Assembly: GCA_039105265.1 (NCBI GenBank)
Contig: JAPFFF010000014.1
Span: 3,596,001 to 3,660,000, forward strand
Reading direction: 5' to 3'
Length of the DNA: 64,000 bases
Origin: Tritrichomonas musculus
Lineage: Eukaryota; Parabasalia; Tritrichomonadida; Tritrichomonadidae
Positions 32,115 to 41,107 of the stretch are shown piece by piece. The stretch's first letter is position 1; the number at the start of each line of letters is the position of its first letter. The position numbers and the translations under genes were made by a program. The notes under the pieces are model-generated. The model was not told the DNA's origin, did not search any database, and saw only the letters and a list, made by a program, of their open reading frames with translations.

Positions 32115-32119
32115 TCATT
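32115..32119 (+). promoter_or_regulatory. Initiator-like site of the VWA gene
   Basis: TCATT fits TCA-Y-W. Transcription from its A would give a leader of 19 bases to the ATG at 32136 and would miss the earlier in-frame ATG at 32097, so it decides the start. Confidence 0.5.
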
Positions 32120-32135
32120 AACCTATTTTTATAAA

Positions 32136-34448
32136 ATGAATCGTATTCAAGTTCAAACAACGCCAGTTGATAAAATTAGATTTAATTATATTGATAATAC
32201 ATCAGCGAATCCTAAAAAATATATAAAAATTCTTCCAAATAATACCAGTATATCTGATTTAACTCAAACGATCCTCAAAAATGATGCATCCCATTATGAT
32301 ATATATATTAATGATGAACGTATTATAAATCTTGAAGAAACTTTAGATAGTTTTCCTCAACCTATTCTTATAAAATTCGAAAAACTAAAAGATCCGCCTA
32401 TTAATTCTACTTTTTATAAGGCCAAAAGCAGCCTTTCTACGGATATAAGCTATTTTCCAAATACAGATGAGCTATTTCTCGAAAAAAAATTACAGATCAA
32501 TGCTGATGATTACTATATAGTATATGACTCAGATGGTAACGAAATAAAAATTACTAATGATAATTACAAAGACACTGTTAAATCAAAAGGAGTATATTAT
32601 TTAATCAATTATCCAAAGAAATTAAAGTATCGCCCAGATATAAATAAGAAAAATTATTTTCATGAAATTTTCAATCATTTAGGTTTGGAATTGTCAGAAT
32701 TCCAACAGTTGCTTTGCATTATATTTCTATTAAGTAAAAAAGAAGATTTAAGAAATAAAATTTCTGAATCATTACAAAAAAGAAAGTTTCACCCTGCCGA
32801 CTTTGTGATTAAATCCAAAATCGATGTTTATGATTTGAACTTTATCATGTCGCTCACCTTTTTAAATCATTATGAAGGTTATATTAAATTTTTTCAAAGC
32901 CTTCTAGAAGATGGTGATAAAATATTTCCAGTATTTAATTCAAATCGACTTATTTTCAATAAAAATATTGAAAAATGTTCAATTATTAAGCTCAACGATT
33001 CCTATGGTATATTTAAAAAGTTTTCTAATGATGATAAAAATATATTTGAATATTTTGATCCTTATGAAGATGAAAATAAGACTATGGGAATAGACTTCTC
33101 GAATATAGATGATCCAAATCAAATTACTGCAATTTTTGTTGATACTTCTGGTACAATGCGAATAGCATTTGATCACGAAGGGCATAAGCGTTACGAAGCA
33201 GCTCAACAAATCGCAAATAAGCTGATGGATAACGTGCGCAAATATGACATTTATGATCCACTTTTTTTATTTACATCTGATAAAGATAAAGTCCCTTCCG
33301 ATCAAATTCCATTGAGTTTAAAAAGGAATAATATAAGAGGTAAAACAAATATTTGGGATAAATTAAAAGATTTACTAACTATAATCAATAATGAAAAATA
33401 TCATCAAAATTGTCCACGTCATATTGTTGTCATAACTGATGGCGAAGATACAGGATCAGAAAGCAAGCGTGAAGATGTTCTTCAATTAATTCAAGCAACT
33501 AATGTTATTGTTGATTCAATCATCCTATGTGATGATGATACTAGCCAAGATCCAAAAGTATTTTCAAATTATACAAATGGTGTTTACTTGTTTGCAAAGG
33601 ATTTGAAATCTGCAGAAAAATTTGTTTCAATAGAGCCTTTCTTCGATATTAAACTTCGTAAACCAATAACTAAGAAAAATATACCAGATCAACCATTTGA
33701 TCTTGATGGGGAATCATTATCTATTTTACAAAAAAGAAGTGAGCATTTCTTGCAGCTTGATTCCTTAAATGATCCACATCAGTTTTATGTTGATTATGGT
33801 CTTTTAAAGCCCTCTCTTGATAGATTCAAAGAACCAAGTGAAAATATATATTTTAATGAGCTCAAAAAATGTATTGATGCTGAAAAAGATTACAGTTTCT
33901 ACACTTTTCTGATTAAAGATGATGGTAAAGAAGAGAAAACAGAAGATGTAACAACAAGCAAGAATAGTGATATTGAAAAAGAGATGGTCAAGCATTGGTG
34001 TGTTTTCATTAAATTTGATGACAATGATGATTCTTATTTTTGGCAGCTGAGAATTGACTTTGACTCAAATTACCCAGATTCACATCCAAAAATGAGAATT
34101 GTCAGCCATCCTGAATGTATTAAATTTAAAAACTATATTTCGAAATATGGTGCAATTAAAATTCAAGAAATTTGGAAAAACTCTGTTCTTGACACATTGA
34201 AAAATCTTCTTGGCCTTGTCAAATCAAAAGATTTCGAAACAGAAAAATTTGAGACTGGATATAACATCTTTCCTGTTTCACTGATAAACAAGCATCTTTC
34301 ACAGATGCTTAACATAACTTTTGAAGATGACTGGGAAAATAAAGCTGATTTTGCAAGCCCACTTCCAAAACCAAAGGCATCAACCCCTCATGGATCCCCA
34401 ACAAAGCCTAAAGGTAACAAACCCAGCCGTCATGATAGCGATGATTAA
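32136..34448 (+). CDS. VWA-domain protein with C-terminal E2-like (UEV) domain
   Basis: A 770-aa protein from the preferred ATG (the frame runs 13 codons further to 32097). Residues about 25-80 have a ubiquitin-like pattern (KYIKILPNNTSISDL, later INDERIINLEETL). The middle holds a von Willebrand factor A domain: AIFVDTSGTMR near 331 (MIDAS DxSxT) and VVITDGEDTGSESKR near 432, with a Thr in TNIW as a further metal ligand. Residues about 618-695 resemble a ubiquitin-conjugating fold: HWCVFIKF, FWQLRIDFDSNYPDSHPKMRIVSHPEC, then IWKNSVLDTLKNLL. The catalytic Cys position is occupied by AIKIQEIW, so it looks like an inactive E2 variant. The tail is Pro/Lys-rich. A ubiquitin-linked scaffold is inferred. 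The VWA call is firm, the E2-like call good, and the N-terminal call tentative. Confidence 0.82.
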   Translation: MNRIQVQTTPVDKIRFNYIDNTSANPKKYIKILPNNTSISDLTQTILKNDASHYDIYINDERIINLEETLDSFPQPILIKFEKLKDPPINSTFYKAKSSLSTDISYFPNTDELFLEKKLQINADDYYIVYDSDGNEIKITNDNYKDTVKSKGVYYLINYPKKLKYRPDINKKNYFHEIFNHLGLELSEFQQLLCIIFLLSKKEDLRNKISESLQKRKFHPADFVIKSKIDVYDLNFIMSLTFLNHYEGYIKFFQSLLEDGDKIFPVFNSNRLIFNKNIEKCSIIKLNDSYGIFKKFSNDDKNIFEYFDPYEDENKTMGIDFSNIDDPNQITAIFVDTSGTMRIAFDHEGHKRYEAAQQIANKLMDNVRKYDIYDPLFLFTSDKDKVPSDQIPLSLKRNNIRGKTNIWDKLKDLLTIINNEKYHQNCPRHIVVITDGEDTGSESKREDVLQLIQATNVIVDSIILCDDDTSQDPKVFSNYTNGVYLFAKDLKSAEKFVSIEPFFDIKLRKPITKKNIPDQPFDLDGESLSILQKRSEHFLQLDSLNDPHQFYVDYGLLKPSLDRFKEPSENIYFNELKKCIDAEKDYSFYTFLIKDDGKEEKTEDVTTSKNSDIEKEMVKHWCVFIKFDDNDDSYFWQLRIDFDSNYPDSHPKMRIVSHPECIKFKNYISKYGAIKIQEIWKNSVLDTLKNLLGLVKSKDFETEKFETGYNIFPVSLINKHLSQMLNITFEDDWENKADFASPLPKPKASTPHGSPTKPKGNKPSRHDSDD

Positions 34449-35013
34449 AAAAAAAACTTTTGCTATTTTTACTATTTTCACTATTTTCATATGTATGGGT
34501 ACTGGATTCTCTTCCGTCATTTATTTATATATTCATATATTATATTAATTAAGAGTTAATTAGATTATTTTATAAATACCAGAATATTTTAATGGGCAAT
34601 AAGTGATATATCAACGATTTTATTTTTAAATGAGAAATGATCGTTTTTTTATTTTTTGAATAAGATCATTGAAATATTTGAATATAAAAATTTAATTATG
34701 AAATATTTTTATCTTTTAGAACTACTTATATTTATAAATTATTTAATATAAATAAAAATATATAAATATATTATATTAGAAAAAATATTAATGTTAAGAA
34801 TTATGTTTATTTTTTGGAGCTAAAAAAACAATTCAATATCTTTTGGTCAAGTGTAACAATTTTTTCGTTGAGCGCAAATAAAAGAATTCGTTTGTTGGTT
34901 CTAAAAATATGGAATTTTTCAATATTTGACCAGAATTTCATAATTTTTGGCTTAAAAAATAATATAATTTTTTCAATCTTTGAAAAAAATAGTAGATTTC
35001 TAGGATAATTATT
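34449..35013. other. Intergenic, no gene seen
   Basis: AT-rich 3' flank of the VWA gene up to the ankyrin-gene fragment. Nothing recognised. Confidence 0.6.
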
Positions 35014-35220
35014 TCAAAAAGAAATAATTATATTTAAGACATCTTTTAAATCTTGCGAATTTTCATCAATTTTGTAATCATTAAAAATGCGAATTAAATT
35101 TTCATAATTTTCTTCAAGATCATCTGAATTTTTCAAGAATTCCATTAAAGAAGATTCGACAAGTTCTCGAGAATGCATATATATTATGATATCTGAGTTT
35201 TCTTTCAAGAATTCACTCAT
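35014..35220 (-). pseudogene. N-terminal fragment of an ankyrin/DUF3447-type gene
   Basis: A 68-aa frame. NSDDLEENYENLIRIFNDYKI followed by DLKDVLNIIISF is the pattern with which trichomonad ankyrin-repeat proteins begin, just before their DUF3447 part. The frame stops there and no ankyrin repeat follows downstream on this strand, so this is a gene relic or a small truncated gene. Confidence 0.55.
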
Positions 35221-35278
35221 TTTTATTTTATAAAGTAATAAAAAGTGACAAAATAGCTTGTATGCATTTTTTTAAAAA

Positions 35279-36003
35279 AACTGCTGATTAAAAGTTCATT
35301 CCCAATATAAATATAAATATAATGTAATTTATCACTATTATATTTTTATTTATTTAATATAAATTCGGAGCTCTATAACAAGATATTAAAGATTCTTATT
35401 TATCGTTTTTTCATTTTCAAATATTTTGAATTGCTAAAAATTTATGATAAAAAAAAGAAATTTCTCAGAACTTTTTTTAGAAAATTGCTGATTAAAAGTT
35501 CATTCCCGATATAAATATAAGTATATTATAATATAATACTATTATATATTTATTTATTTAATATAAATTCGGAGCTCTATAACAAGATATTAAAGATTCT
35601 TATTTATCTTTTTTTCATTTTCAAATATTTTGAATTGCTAAAAATTTATGATAAAAAAAAGAAACTTCTCAGAACTTTTTTTAAAAAATTGCTGATTAAA
35701 AGTTCATTCCCGATATAAATATAAGTATATTATAATATAATACTATTATATATTTATTTATTTAATATAAATTCGGAGCTCTATAACAAGATATTAAAGA
35801 TTCTTATTTATCTTTTTTTCATTTTCAAATATTTTGAATTGCTAAAAATTTATGATAAAAAAAAGAAACTTCTCAGAACTTTTTTTAAAAAATTGCTGAT
35901 TAAAAGTTCATTCCCAATATAAATATAAGTATATTATAATATAATACTATTATATATTTATTTATTTAATATAAATTCGGAGCTCTGTAACAAGATATTA
36001 AAT
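35279..36003 (+). repeat. 204-bp tandem repeat, about 3.6 units
   Basis: The phrase TGCTGATTAAAAGTTCATTC recurs at 35282, 35486, 35690 and 35894, a period of exactly 204. Each unit also carries ATTCGGAGCTCT and AGAACTTTTTTTA. The last unit is cut after about 110 bases. The second and third units are nearly identical; the first is more diverged. Noncoding. Confidence 0.95.
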
Positions 36004-36535
36004 GATTTTAAATTTCTTTCAATATTTATATAACTATTGAAAAATTATAAATCTTAATTTGGTCAACTTTTATTAATTAAATGCTTTTTTATATTATTAT
36101 ATATATAAAAATAAAATAAAAAATTTTTTTCATAAATAAAAATTTTAAATATTTTAACGAATTTTGATCGTCTACCCACACATATCTATTTTCATTTAAA
36201 TATAAAGTGGCGGGAAAAAGTTGCCAACGGTGGGAAATAGTTGCCAACGCTGACCTTTTTAAGGATATATTTTAATGAAAGTTATAATTAATTATATTTG
36301 AATTATATTAAATATTATTAATATGTAATAAAAAGTAAAAATTAAAAAAATATAAAGATATATATATATCTTATATTCAATGCTCAATTGAAATGCTACG
36401 AAAAAGTTAACATATAAATTTAACAAAATTTGTTATAGGGGGATCAACCGCCAAAAAAATGTCAGAAAAATAATATTTTAATTTTTTAAAAAAATAAATA
36501 GATAGTTTTGTTCTTCATTTCATAAGCTTTGATTT

Positions 36536-37458
36536 AACGAATCGTATTTGTCTTCAGACAAACCTTGTCAAAATTGTCTTCACAATATACTATTCAAAAA
36601 TATTCCCGCCCTTTTCACAGAGCATTGAGATATATCGCAGATGAATACATAGCAGTAATAAATGATGTTAATAATGAACCTTGGTGTCCATGGTGCTCAC
36701 TAAAACAAATGGGATCCTCATTATCTCTTCCATGCAGACATGTCATGCATGAAATGGAAGAAATATCATTATCACTAGAGGATATCGATGAAAGATATCT
36801 TCGAATTGAAAGAAATACTTCTGATCATCTTCTTAATTGCAGTGAAGAAATTATTATAAATAACGATTCCAAAAAAGATTGCAGTTACAGTGGACTAATG
36901 ACAAGAATTTCTCCTTGGGCGTCTGCAGCTCAAAAAAGTCAAGAAGTAATGGATGTTTTCGATCGTACATTTAATGATTTCCAACAAATTGGACAAGAAA
37001 TAAATTCAGGAATGCCACCAACTTTATCAATCAAAGGTAAAATTGCTTCTCATCCATCTCATAATGTTATTTTGGCAGGTGCACCTAAAACAAAAAGACT
37101 TTATCGATGCTCAAAATGTCATGAATTTGGACATAAATGCACAAATTGTCCTCAAAAAGACTCTTAAATTAAATATCTTGAATACAATATTAATTAAAAT
37201 AATTTATATTTACTAAAATTTCTAGATTTGTAATATATACCATTTTAAAACTCGAAATATATTTGTTATGAATATATTATTAAGATTTATTTTTTAAATG
37301 TTTTTGAAGAAAATGAAAATAAAATTGAAAGGCAAATCACATCTCAAAATTTATTTGGGCAGGAATTTATAAAAGCTTATTTGGGCGGGATTTTTTTTGA
37401 ATGGTTTATTTTGAAGACATTTTTGACAAGGTTTGCTTGAAGACAAAAACGATTCCTC
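36536..37458 (+). mobile_element. MULE-type element, 923 bp, 9-bp target duplication
   Basis: CTTTGATTT directly flanks both ends (36527-36535 and 37459-37467), a 9-bp duplication typical of Mutator-like elements. Terminal inverted repeats run about 76 bp (36536-36611 and 37383-37458); shared phrases are GAATCGT, TTTGTCTTCA, CAAACCTTGTCAAAA and CCCGCCC. It carries the zinc-knuckle frame 36538-37167. Short for an autonomous MULE. Confidence 0.85.
36538..37167 (+). pseudogene. C-terminal piece of a MULE transposase (zinc knuckle)
   Basis: The frame is open from 36538 with no ATG before 36709; it begins inside the element's own left terminal repeat. About 200 codons encode a CX2C...CRH pattern (PWCPWC, LPCRH, near residues 40-59 counted from 36565), which resembles the SWIM finger of MULE transposases, and a final CX2CX4HX4C zinc knuckle (CSKCHEFGHKCTNC), which plant MuDR-type proteins also carry at their end. 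The catalytic DDE core is missing. Likeliest an internally deleted transposase; a captured host fragment is the alternative. Confidence 0.6.
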
Positions 37459-38604
37459 CTTTGATTTGAAATATTTTATTTTGGTATTCATCTGCACATT
37501 CACAAATGGCGGACACTTTTAATTTGAAGATATAAATTTGACCTTTTTTAATCGTCAAAAGTTAAAATCTTCAATAGATTGGATATTTTGGAAAAAATTA
37601 TTCGTAGAACATGAAAATATATCATGTACAATGTATTAAGCTAATAAAAAAGTCAATAGACCAGTTATTTGAATAACAGTTAAAGTCGCATTTTTTTTTT
37701 CGCATAACATGTCATGATAACTTTCATTGTCCGCCATTTATGAATGAATTGATGAAATTAAATAAAAACAATTTTTAAAAAATAAGGTTATATTAATCTT
37801 TATTTTTTAATATATTGATTAAAATAAAACACATTATTTATTAAAATATATATATAGTTTTCATATGACATGTCATGACAAATAGAGGTGCGAGAACTAC
37901 CTTTGGTTAACCAATTTATTTCAAATTTAGATATTTATTTATACAGGTAAAATAATGTATAATTAATGTATAATTTTTTAATTTGGTTCGCTACGAGTAA
38001 TATTATATTGATTTTAAAATTGAATATGAGAAAAAAAAAAATCAAATTTTTATTTCTAAAAAAAAAAAAAGAGCACCAAATACTTTGTTTTTTAAGGTAA
38101 TTTTTATATTTGTTTACATAAAAAAATTTAAATATTCACATTTTTAACTTTTGTAATCGTTGAACAATTAAAGGATTTCAATATTAGAAAATTATACAAA
38201 CAAAGAATATAGCATAAAATGATCAATTATTACTAATATCAATGATATTATTTGATAATTCATAAATTAAACTATTTACTTGGTTAAGAATTACGATTAT
38301 GATAAAAAGATTTTCAAAAATATGTTTTATTGTTGTCATTTGACAAATAACTGATATTTAATTGGTTTAATAATTATTTCTCTAATGAATAATGCATGGT
38401 TTATAAAGATATAATCTGAAATTCTTGATAATTAATTATTTTAGTCTTGTTTATTATAATGGTCTGTTATTATTAGATTATTATTTAATTTAATGAAAGT
38501 ATTAAGCGTATAAAGTGTGAAAATAGATTTATAAAATTATTGAAGATAAGATCTGTCCCCTGTTTGCTATTTCAAGATAAAATAAATATTTTTTAAAATA
38601 AATT
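37459..38604. other. Transposon-derived sequence, no gene
   Basis: Contains an inverted pair, ATTCACAAATGGCGGACA near 37492-37512 and its complement near 37727-37748, a possible 260-bp MITE. A further partial copy (GTCCGCCATTTATGAATG) lies near 40586. The palindrome TGACATGTCA occurs near 37866. No reading frame. Confidence 0.5.
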
Positions 38605-39269
38605 TAGGGTGGTCAAATTTGCCCAAATGTGCATTTTTTAAAAAATGTGGGCCAAAATGTGGGTTTAATGTGTCACAACGTGGGCCAATTCAAATTGTTT
38701 TGATTCTATATATAAAGTTATAAATTATCAATTTACAAATCGCTATCAGATTATTTATTTAAATATATATGAAAAAATTAATGATTTACATAGAATGGAA
38801 GAGATAAATTTATCTTTTAAAATAAAAATTTTCATTCAAATTGTCTTTTACTTTTCATAGAAGAATAATTTTTATTTTCACAAAAATTAATGATTAAAAA
38901 AATAAATATATCTTATATAAAAAGCATTATAGTTATGATATTAAACAATATAGTAATGTATATTATAAATATAGGTATATATTATTAATAATTTATATAT
39001 ATGCTTAAAAAAAAAAAATTTGGCCCATTTTGGCCCAACTTGGCCCATTTTAGCCCAAAATTTTTTGGATAATTTTCTGAAGATTTCAGACGATATTTGG
39101 TTGACCCATCCATTTATAATTGGGCCAAAATGGGCCAATGTGGGCCAAATTTTATTTATTTGTTTACATAGTATATAATAATAACTGATATATATAATTA
39201 TGATAAACATCATTTCCTTGTTGAATATTATGAATTCATGCTTTTTTATACAAGATAAAATTAAATTTT

Positions 39270-39331
39270 ATTTAATAAATTATTAAGTAGCTTTTTGAGG
39301 CTTCGCCTCAAAAAGCTACTTAATAATTTAT
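39270..39331. repeat. Near-perfect long palindrome
   Basis: Arms of about 26 bp read TAAATTATTAAGTAGCTTTT then TGAGGC, around a TTC loop, and back. The core TTTTTGAGGC resembles that of the palindrome at 23499. It is inside the hAT-like element. Confidence 0.85.
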
Positions 39332-39724
39332 TTTTGATTTTCTTTTTTGCAACTTTTTGAGTATAGCATTTCCACTATTAAAAATATCTGATATTAATCT
39401 TTTTGAATTAATTTTTTTTTTTTTTAAAAAAAAAAAATAAACTTTTTATTAAAAAATTGAAAAAAAACTAAATTTTTATACTTTTGAAATTCAGATTTTA
39501 TTGAAAGAGAGCAGATAAAAAATTAATTCAAAAAAGTTTTTCTAAAGTTTTCTAAAAAATTACACAAAATGTTCGATGATGTCGACTAGTTTTTCAACTA
39601 ACTTTATACCATATATTTTTTTTTCATATAAAAATAACTTTTTTTTATGGTAGAATAATTAACCATGCCGATCAATATTTTAAATTTTTTTCTTCGCACA
39701 CACTCACGCAATTATTTTCACAAA

Positions 39725-39726
<2 letters not shown>

Positions 39727-39773
<47 letters not shown>
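39727..39773 (+). repeat. 47-base poly(A) run
   Basis: An uninterrupted run of A, far longer than others in the window. Its exact length may be an assembly artefact. Confidence 0.9.
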
Positions 39774-39774
<1 letters not shown>

Positions 39775-39902
39775 CAATTATTTGACCTAATTTAATCGTA
39801 TTCAATTCAAATAATTGAGAGGATAAATGGTGACCCAAATGTTTACTTTTTTTTGACCCATTTTCTTAATTTTGGCCCACCCAGTGCCACCCTAAATAAA
39901 TT

Positions 39903-41006
39903 TCGTCCAAAAATTATATATTACATTTTATTTATTTTTAATTTACTGATATTTAAGAAATATTAATAAAATATTATATAACGGAATTTGTACAGAATTT
40001 TGAGGGGATTTAAGCCTAACGAACATTGCATTGAATTTTGAGGGGATTTAAGCCTAACGAACATTTCTACTCAATTCTTTTTTAACTTTTTGTGAATAAA
40101 AAAATAAAACTACGCCCATCGAGCGGATTTATAAATAATCATAATATAATATCATACAATATAATTTAATTCTAATATAAAATAGTTATCCCGATAAAAT
40201 TAATATTATAGCTAGATATTTATGTTTTCTATAATTTTTTTGCTAAAATAAATTTATCTTATTTATATTATAATATTATATATATATTAATTAGAAATTA
40301 TATCAATAATTCTATTTAGAATATGATAAAATGAATAAATAATCAATATTATTTCAACTTCAATCATATTCTTCAAAAAATGTAAAATTTGAATTTCAAC
40401 GTATGAACTTTCAAATAGTGCGATACTGATATATAATATACAAAATCAATTATATACTTTATTTTATTAAAAAAATCATAAGGCTAACGAATTATTTTTT
40501 GAAAAATCAATCTTTTTTTAAAACAAAAAATACGTTATTTTAGTTCTCGCACTTCTTGACAAATACATTCGTCCGCCATTTATGAATGTATTGTTGAAAT
40601 CAGATAAAAATATTTTTTATAAAATGTATTTTTATTACACTTTAAATCCCCATATTTATTTAAAGCCAAACTCAAATTTTTCCTCTCTCTTTAAAAATTT
40701 GACAATTTTTTGGCGGTTGATCCCCCTATAATTTGTTTAAAAAAATGAAACATAAACATTTTTTTATAATTTGAAATGCAACAAATAATGAAACAATGAT
40801 TTCTTTTTTATATTGTATTGCTTAAAAGCTGAAAAAATGCTTTTAAGGCCACCGTTGGCAACTTTTTCCTGTCGTCGGCAACTTTTTCAGGCAACTATAT
40901 ATATATATAAGCATTGAGAATAGCTGCATAAAGATTATATTCATATAATTAATTGAACCCAATTAACTCTGTAAGGAAAAATATATAATATTTAAATACT
41001 TCATTT

Positions 41007-41037
<31 letters not shown>

Positions 41038-41107
41038 TTGGTTTCTTTATGTAATATCAAAATAATTATCTTGAAAAGTTTTGATGAATTTCAATACATT
41101 GAAGAAT
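39903..41107. other. Right part of the transposon nest and BEACH gene 3' flank
   Basis: No gene seen. A 38-bp tandem duplication (GAATTTTGAGGGGATTTAAG and on) occupies 39995-40070. The outer inverted arms lie at 40701-40732 and 40841-40895. Confidence 0.55.

Larger units (their letters stand above)
38605..39894. mobile_element. hAT-like nonautonomous element, 1290 bp
   Basis: Ends TAGGGTGG (38605-38612) and CCACCCTA (39887-39894) are perfect inverts, flanked by a perfect 8-bp duplication AATAAATT (38597-38604 and 39895-39902), the mark of hAT elements. Both subterminal zones and a central cluster (39019-39150) repeat TGGGCCA/TGGCCCA many times. No transposase frame. It also holds a long palindrome (39270-39330) and a 47-base poly(A) run. 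Confidence 0.88.
36207..40895. mobile_element. Outer inverted-repeat pair around a 4.7-kb transposon nest
   Basis: Left arm 36207-36264 and right arm 40841-40895 are inverted copies built of the phrase GAAAAAGTTGCCAACGGT in tandem. Further in, 36432-36463 and 40701-40732 (ATAGGGGGATCAACCGCC) form a second inverted pair, so the terminal repeats may be 200-270 bp with a diverged middle. Target duplication is not clear. Long inverted ends suggest a MULE-type element, but no autonomous gene survives; several younger elements lie inside. Confidence 0.55.

Noticed and set aside
36565-37167. Gag-type zinc knuckle of a retroelement
   Set aside because: Inverted ends with 9-bp target duplications, and no reverse transcriptase or integrase frame, place it in a MULE.
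38941-39213. 90-aa frame on the minus strand
   Set aside because: It consists of AT-rich simple sequence and the TTGGCCCA repeats inside the hAT-like element.
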